A model generated the notes under the pieces. The model did no database searches, was not told where the DNA came from, and was given only the letters and a program-made list of their open reading frames with translations. From Ooceraea biroi (lineage: Eukaryota > Arthropoda > Insecta > Hymenoptera > Formicidae), in the NCBI RefSeq assembly GCF_003672135.1, contig NC_039511.1, positions 15,836,464-15,900,463 on the forward strand: a stretch of DNA of 64,000 nt. The letters are read 5' to 3'. Shown here one piece after another: positions 60,301 through 64,000 of this stretch. Made by a program: the position numbers and the translations under genes. Position 1 is the first letter of the stretch; each line of letters opens with the position of its first letter.

Positions 60301-63060
60301 CCTCTCTTTCTCGCCTCTCCAGACAGAAATATGCGAAGCCGCTCGCGCGCTGCCGGTCGAAAAGCTCGGACGCTTAATTGGACAAAGCCCCAACCTTCCT
60401 TAGCGAGGGCCAGGCACTCAGCCTCGGTCGCAATATGCCGAAAAAAGGAAAAAAATATGAATCACTTCTCGCAGAAAACGGGGGTGCGTACGAGTGGAGG
60501 ACAGCGCGCGGGGCAGAAAGAGGGAGCAAGAATGATCAACGTGGTCAAAGAGCGAAATTTCAGATGAGGTGGTACAAAACTCTCTCGAGGACCACAAACG
60601 AGGGCATCGACGTTTCTCCGCCAAGTAGAAGCCGGCCTCATCTCGAAAATCTCTTTTGCGATGAACTTCAATCTCGGAATCGAAAATTCTACAGAAAAAC
60701 CAAAACATGATGAAAACGTTTCCGCGCGAACCACAAGGAAGCGTCGTTAGTCACGAAGAAGGCTCCGATGAAGTCGAGTTGCGATACAGACGGCGTTAGC
60801 AAGGGGTTGAAAGGAAAATGTCCCTCTACATCTTCCATCTTGTACCCGTAGTCGTGCCTGCCTTCCTCGTCGAGTCTGCTCGAAAGTTGGCTCACCATTA
60901 AGATCCTCTATTTGCACTGTCGGCAGCCACGTCGTTTGATATTAATGTTTTTCTTGCGACGTATTTCGTGCGCCGGTAATTACCAGTGCAAACAGCCGGC
61001 ACGAGGAAGAAAAAAGAAAAAGAAAGCAGTGAAAGAGCGTGATGAAGCGAGTACGAGCAACGGCTCGGTGTTTTGCAAGCCTTTCGCGCGCGAAGTACTA
61101 TCAATTAATTCATCTCACCGAGATGTAATCAAGAGTATCAAGCAATTACGCTTCTTTTTGTAGATTTTCAAACTTTTCTTTTTCTTTACATAGAGAGATA
61201 AAAAGAAATAAAAAGAGAAACAATTTGTAATCTGTATAATGTAACCATTTAATAGACTGTAAAAGTAATGACGCCATGAAAATTACAATTACATTGTTCA
61301 CAGATATCGCGATACGAATCTCGCTCTTCGCGCTCGTCTTCTTCGGATGATTCTAATTAATTTCGAACGGACATACGTTCTCTCGGATGGTTATTATGCT
61401 CTTGCCCGACAGCATTGTTATTTCCGTAACTGCGCGAGCGGGAAAACGGAGAAAATCTTCCGACCAACCGGCGCGTCTCACAATAGTCGCTCATTTGTCT
61501 CGTGGTAGCTAATGAAATTATAGCCAGCGGCCCGGCGCGGTCATCTTTCCAGGGGTGCATCTCGCACATCTCTCCTGCCCTCTCTATCCCTGTGTATCCT
61601 TCAGCTTCGCACTCGCATGAGAGAAGCTAAGAGGGATGCGGGAAAAAGAGATCGAGAGAGCGACAGAGAAGAAGAGCTTCTCCCAAGGGGTCCTCGCGAG
61701 TGTAGGAAGGAAAATTGCGGGAAAACTTGTTTCGCGGATATTTCTTTGAGCACTTCTCGCAGATGACGGGGACCGACCGGCTGATATTGCGTCAGTCGGT
61801 CACCGACACCACATTCGAGCGAAACGCGTCATTATGAAGAAAGCGGAGATACAAGGAGAGACGAGAAAAATCGCAGCCATTTCTCGAGAGCCAACCGTGA
61901 AACGTTGACATAAAATTATTGCTGATTGCTGTCAGGTGTTACAGTTAAATATCTATTGTCGATTCCACTTAGATGCTGCGCATTCTATATGATTGCAAGA
62001 AACAGGCGTCGTAAGAGTGTGAGCTCAGAGTAAAGTATGGAAGACTACGGGTACAAAGTATGCTGCAAAATTTAAAATAAAAGACAGATAAGAAAACCTT
62101 GAGGAGGCAGGTACTTCCGAGAGGAAGATCCTACTCTTCGAACTCGATACACCCCGAGATTAATGAAACGGCCCCGCGATTTATCACTCGCCATCTCCTT
62201 CAAAGTTTAGGCAACAAAATTTATATCAACATCCAGGCGGCCTTATCAAGATATGTTAATTCGGGGGAGCACACGCGGCGCAGTCCCCCCGGTAATATTT
62301 CCGGTGGTAGTTACGCGAGAGGTTAACGTGTCGTTCGTAGGCCAGGCGTATCCCGGAATCCAGTTATCAGCTAATGAAAAGAAGAGCGGGACCTCTCTCA
62401 ATCTGCTCCGCTCAGGAGCCCCGTAACTGCCTAGGAGGTCAAGGGGCAAAGGATGAGGGGGTCGAGGCCCCCGGAAGAACTTATCTCGGCCAGAATTTTT
62501 TAAGATTAGCCTCTTGTGTCGTATTAAGCGAAGACGTTTAAGCCAGCCAGCGTACGAATTGGGGTGGCTTTCGCCCCTTCCGTCCCTCCAACGTCTCCTG
62601 TCCCTCTTGCCACCCCCTCACCGCACCGTCCTCGCGAGGCACGATGGTGCACCTAAATAGCTACTTGTCGGATCGTTCAGGAAACTCGCACACGCTCCTT
62701 CCGGCTCGACCGAATTAGGTATTTCATAGTGTGGCCTTACGGCGCGCGAGGCCGCAGATAAAATCAATAGGAACTTCACGCGATGGGGCTCGCATGCACG
62801 ACAAATCCGAAAGCGCAACGTGTCGCACCACATGCTTATACGCTCTACTGACCCACTTGATTCCGATGTACAGCGCAAAAGGGGGATAGCTACGCGATAA
62901 TCAATTCGAAATTGCCTTTTCCCTACGTATACGCAATGTAAAAGTAAATAGCACGTATTGCATTGTCTGTATGCACTTCCAGGAAAGTATTATAAGTAAA
63001 AGTGAAGTATTTTCAACTGAACAGTAAAAAGTAATAACAGGAAAAATTATCTTTTATATT
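57400..63060. other. Non-coding stretch, no gene recognised
   Basis: Contains short simple repeats, a CGA repeat (59161-59179), a pyrimidine tract with T10 at 59616-59625, and a donor-like GTAGAG|GTAAGTTA near 59786 with only about 38 open codons before it. Overlapping 60-125 codon frames on both strands (for example 60190-60567 plus, 60418-60708 minus) lack motifs. No RNA gene was recognised. Confidence 0.5.
59161..59179 (+). repeat. CGA trinucleotide microsatellite
   Basis: Six CGA units plus one base, followed by an imperfect ACAATGACAACGAGG tail. Confidence 0.9.
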
Positions 63061-63076
63061 AAACGAATCCTTTTTT

Positions 63077-63130
63077 AGTAAAGGTTAAGTAAAATTTAAG
63101 TAAAAGTTTAGTAAAATTTAAGCAAAATTA
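63077..63130 (+). repeat. Degenerate AAGTAAAATTTA-type tandem repeat
   Basis: About four to five imperfect copies of a roughly 12-base AT-rich unit (AGTAAAGGTTA, AGTAAAATTTA, AGTAAAAGTTT, AGTAAAATTTA, AGCAAAATTAT). Confidence 0.8.
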
Positions 63131-64000
63131 TTTACGTATTTGATGATATTATATAAGAAACATTTACAGAGCCACATTTAAAATACTTGAAGAAACCATT
63201 TTTCAAATGTACAATCGTGCAAACAGCTCGAGCAGAAACAACGACGGGGATCCTTCCGTTTCCGAAACCGCGAAACTTCAAAGACGTCGTCAGAGTTTTG
63301 CCTTCCTTGCGTAACGTTAATATTATTATTTCCACGGGTGACTCCTGTCGAGTCGACTCGTTTATTTTTCTTCACTTCCCACCGTCAGGAATGGAAGAGG
63401 GTTCAACCGAGCCTAACACTGGCCTCTCCGCTGCCGCTGTCGTCCGTTCGTGGCAAACGGTTTTTCCCGCAATTTCCTCGGGACTGCTTGTTACGCAAGT
63501 TTTCCACCCCAATTGACTGCCCCCTCCCCGGCCAGATTATTTTTATAATTTTTCTTGGCGCCCGCCCTCTCGCCGTGCGAGCAACCCTTTGGCCGCCTCG
63601 AAACGAGGCTGCCCAACCCCTCACACAACTCTGCACCTGCTCGCCGTTAATTTTTATTAGGCGAGCGAATGACGCGGGAGCACCTCCGGCTCGATTAACA
63701 AAGCTGTCTGTAAGGTCTCCTTGCCTCGTATAAGGCGTTTTAATTACTGGCGACTGGCAAGAAACTTTTTTCATTTTCAGCCTGAACTAGCGTTAAAAAT
63801 TCATGGAAATTAATCTATTTGCGAACGCGGAGCGTCATGTTCCAAAAGCAACGTTTCGGAAAACGGTTTCAATATTAACTAACTATATTATTTTTATGTT
63901 AAGAATGTAGTTTTATATAACCAATCAATTAAGATTTTATATTAATTATTTTAAATATAAATCGATTATTAAATTAATTAAACAAAACTGCCAAAGATTA
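63131..64000. other. Non-coding stretch, no gene recognised
   Basis: A 131-codon plus frame (63338-63733) and a 123-codon minus frame (63403-63774) are opposites of each other and match nothing known. 63870-64000 is AT-rich. Confidence 0.5.

Noticed and set aside
1..64000. CRISPR arrays, prokaryotic operons or phage genes.
   Set aside because: No regularly spaced direct repeats with unique spacers, no dense same-strand genes and no ribosome-binding sites. The sequence style is that of an animal nuclear genome.

Overview
This window reads as nuclear DNA of an animal, most likely an insect and perhaps a hymenopteran such as an ant. That is inference from style: CpG is plentiful and undepleted, GC-rich CpG-dense blocks alternate sharply with AT-rich islands, GA/TC microsatellites and long purine or pyrimidine tracts are everywhere, and nothing looks like an operon, a ribosome-binding site or dense prokaryotic coding. 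No open frame could be matched to a known full-length protein, and no tRNA, rRNA, snRNA or conserved microRNA was recognised by eye. The simplest reading is intergenic DNA or a very long intron, with many simple repeats, a few possible exons and one or two worn transposon scraps.

Layout. 1-8.3 kb is non-coding, with a 10-bp hairpin (1303-1326), a CGATA repeat and a GA tract (2681-2784). 8.7-9.25 kb holds two weak transposon-like traces: a helix-turn-helix-like peptide resembling Tc1-type transposases, and a peptide resembling the KxPGxDG stretch of non-LTR reverse transcriptases. 9.3-18.2 kb has only simple repeats. 18.2-19.5 kb is more structured: two near-identical 21-bp elements flank minus-strand splice-like signals, including the best cassette-exon candidate (19163-19240). 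25.1-26.0 kb holds a plus-strand candidate first coding exon (25917-25978) downstream of a G-quadruplex motif. 27.7-28.0 kb could be a 5' exon with a consensus donor. 30.4-30.55 kb is a trinucleotide low-complexity block. 31.6-33 kb has a cluster of POU octamers (ATTTGCAT). 34-37.5 kb is the longest CpG-rich, GA-rich, low-stop stretch and could be a promoter region. 38.5-38.6 kb combines a pyrimidine tract with a 16-bp palindrome. 41.2-42.0 kb and 49.8-50.6 kb are GC-rich stretches with long but unsupported open frames. 42.7 kb has a run of fifteen G. 55.8-56.14 kb is the clearest complex repeat: a 118-bp unit in two full copies plus a partial one, enclosed by a 26-bp direct repeat.

How it fits together. 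No pathway or gene set can be described. If the candidate exons are real they lie on both strands, so they cannot all belong to one gene. The strongest direct observations are the repeat structures and the enrichment of octamer sites. All exon calls are hypotheses that transcript data or comparison with a related species would settle quickly. I saw no convincing new biological system here.
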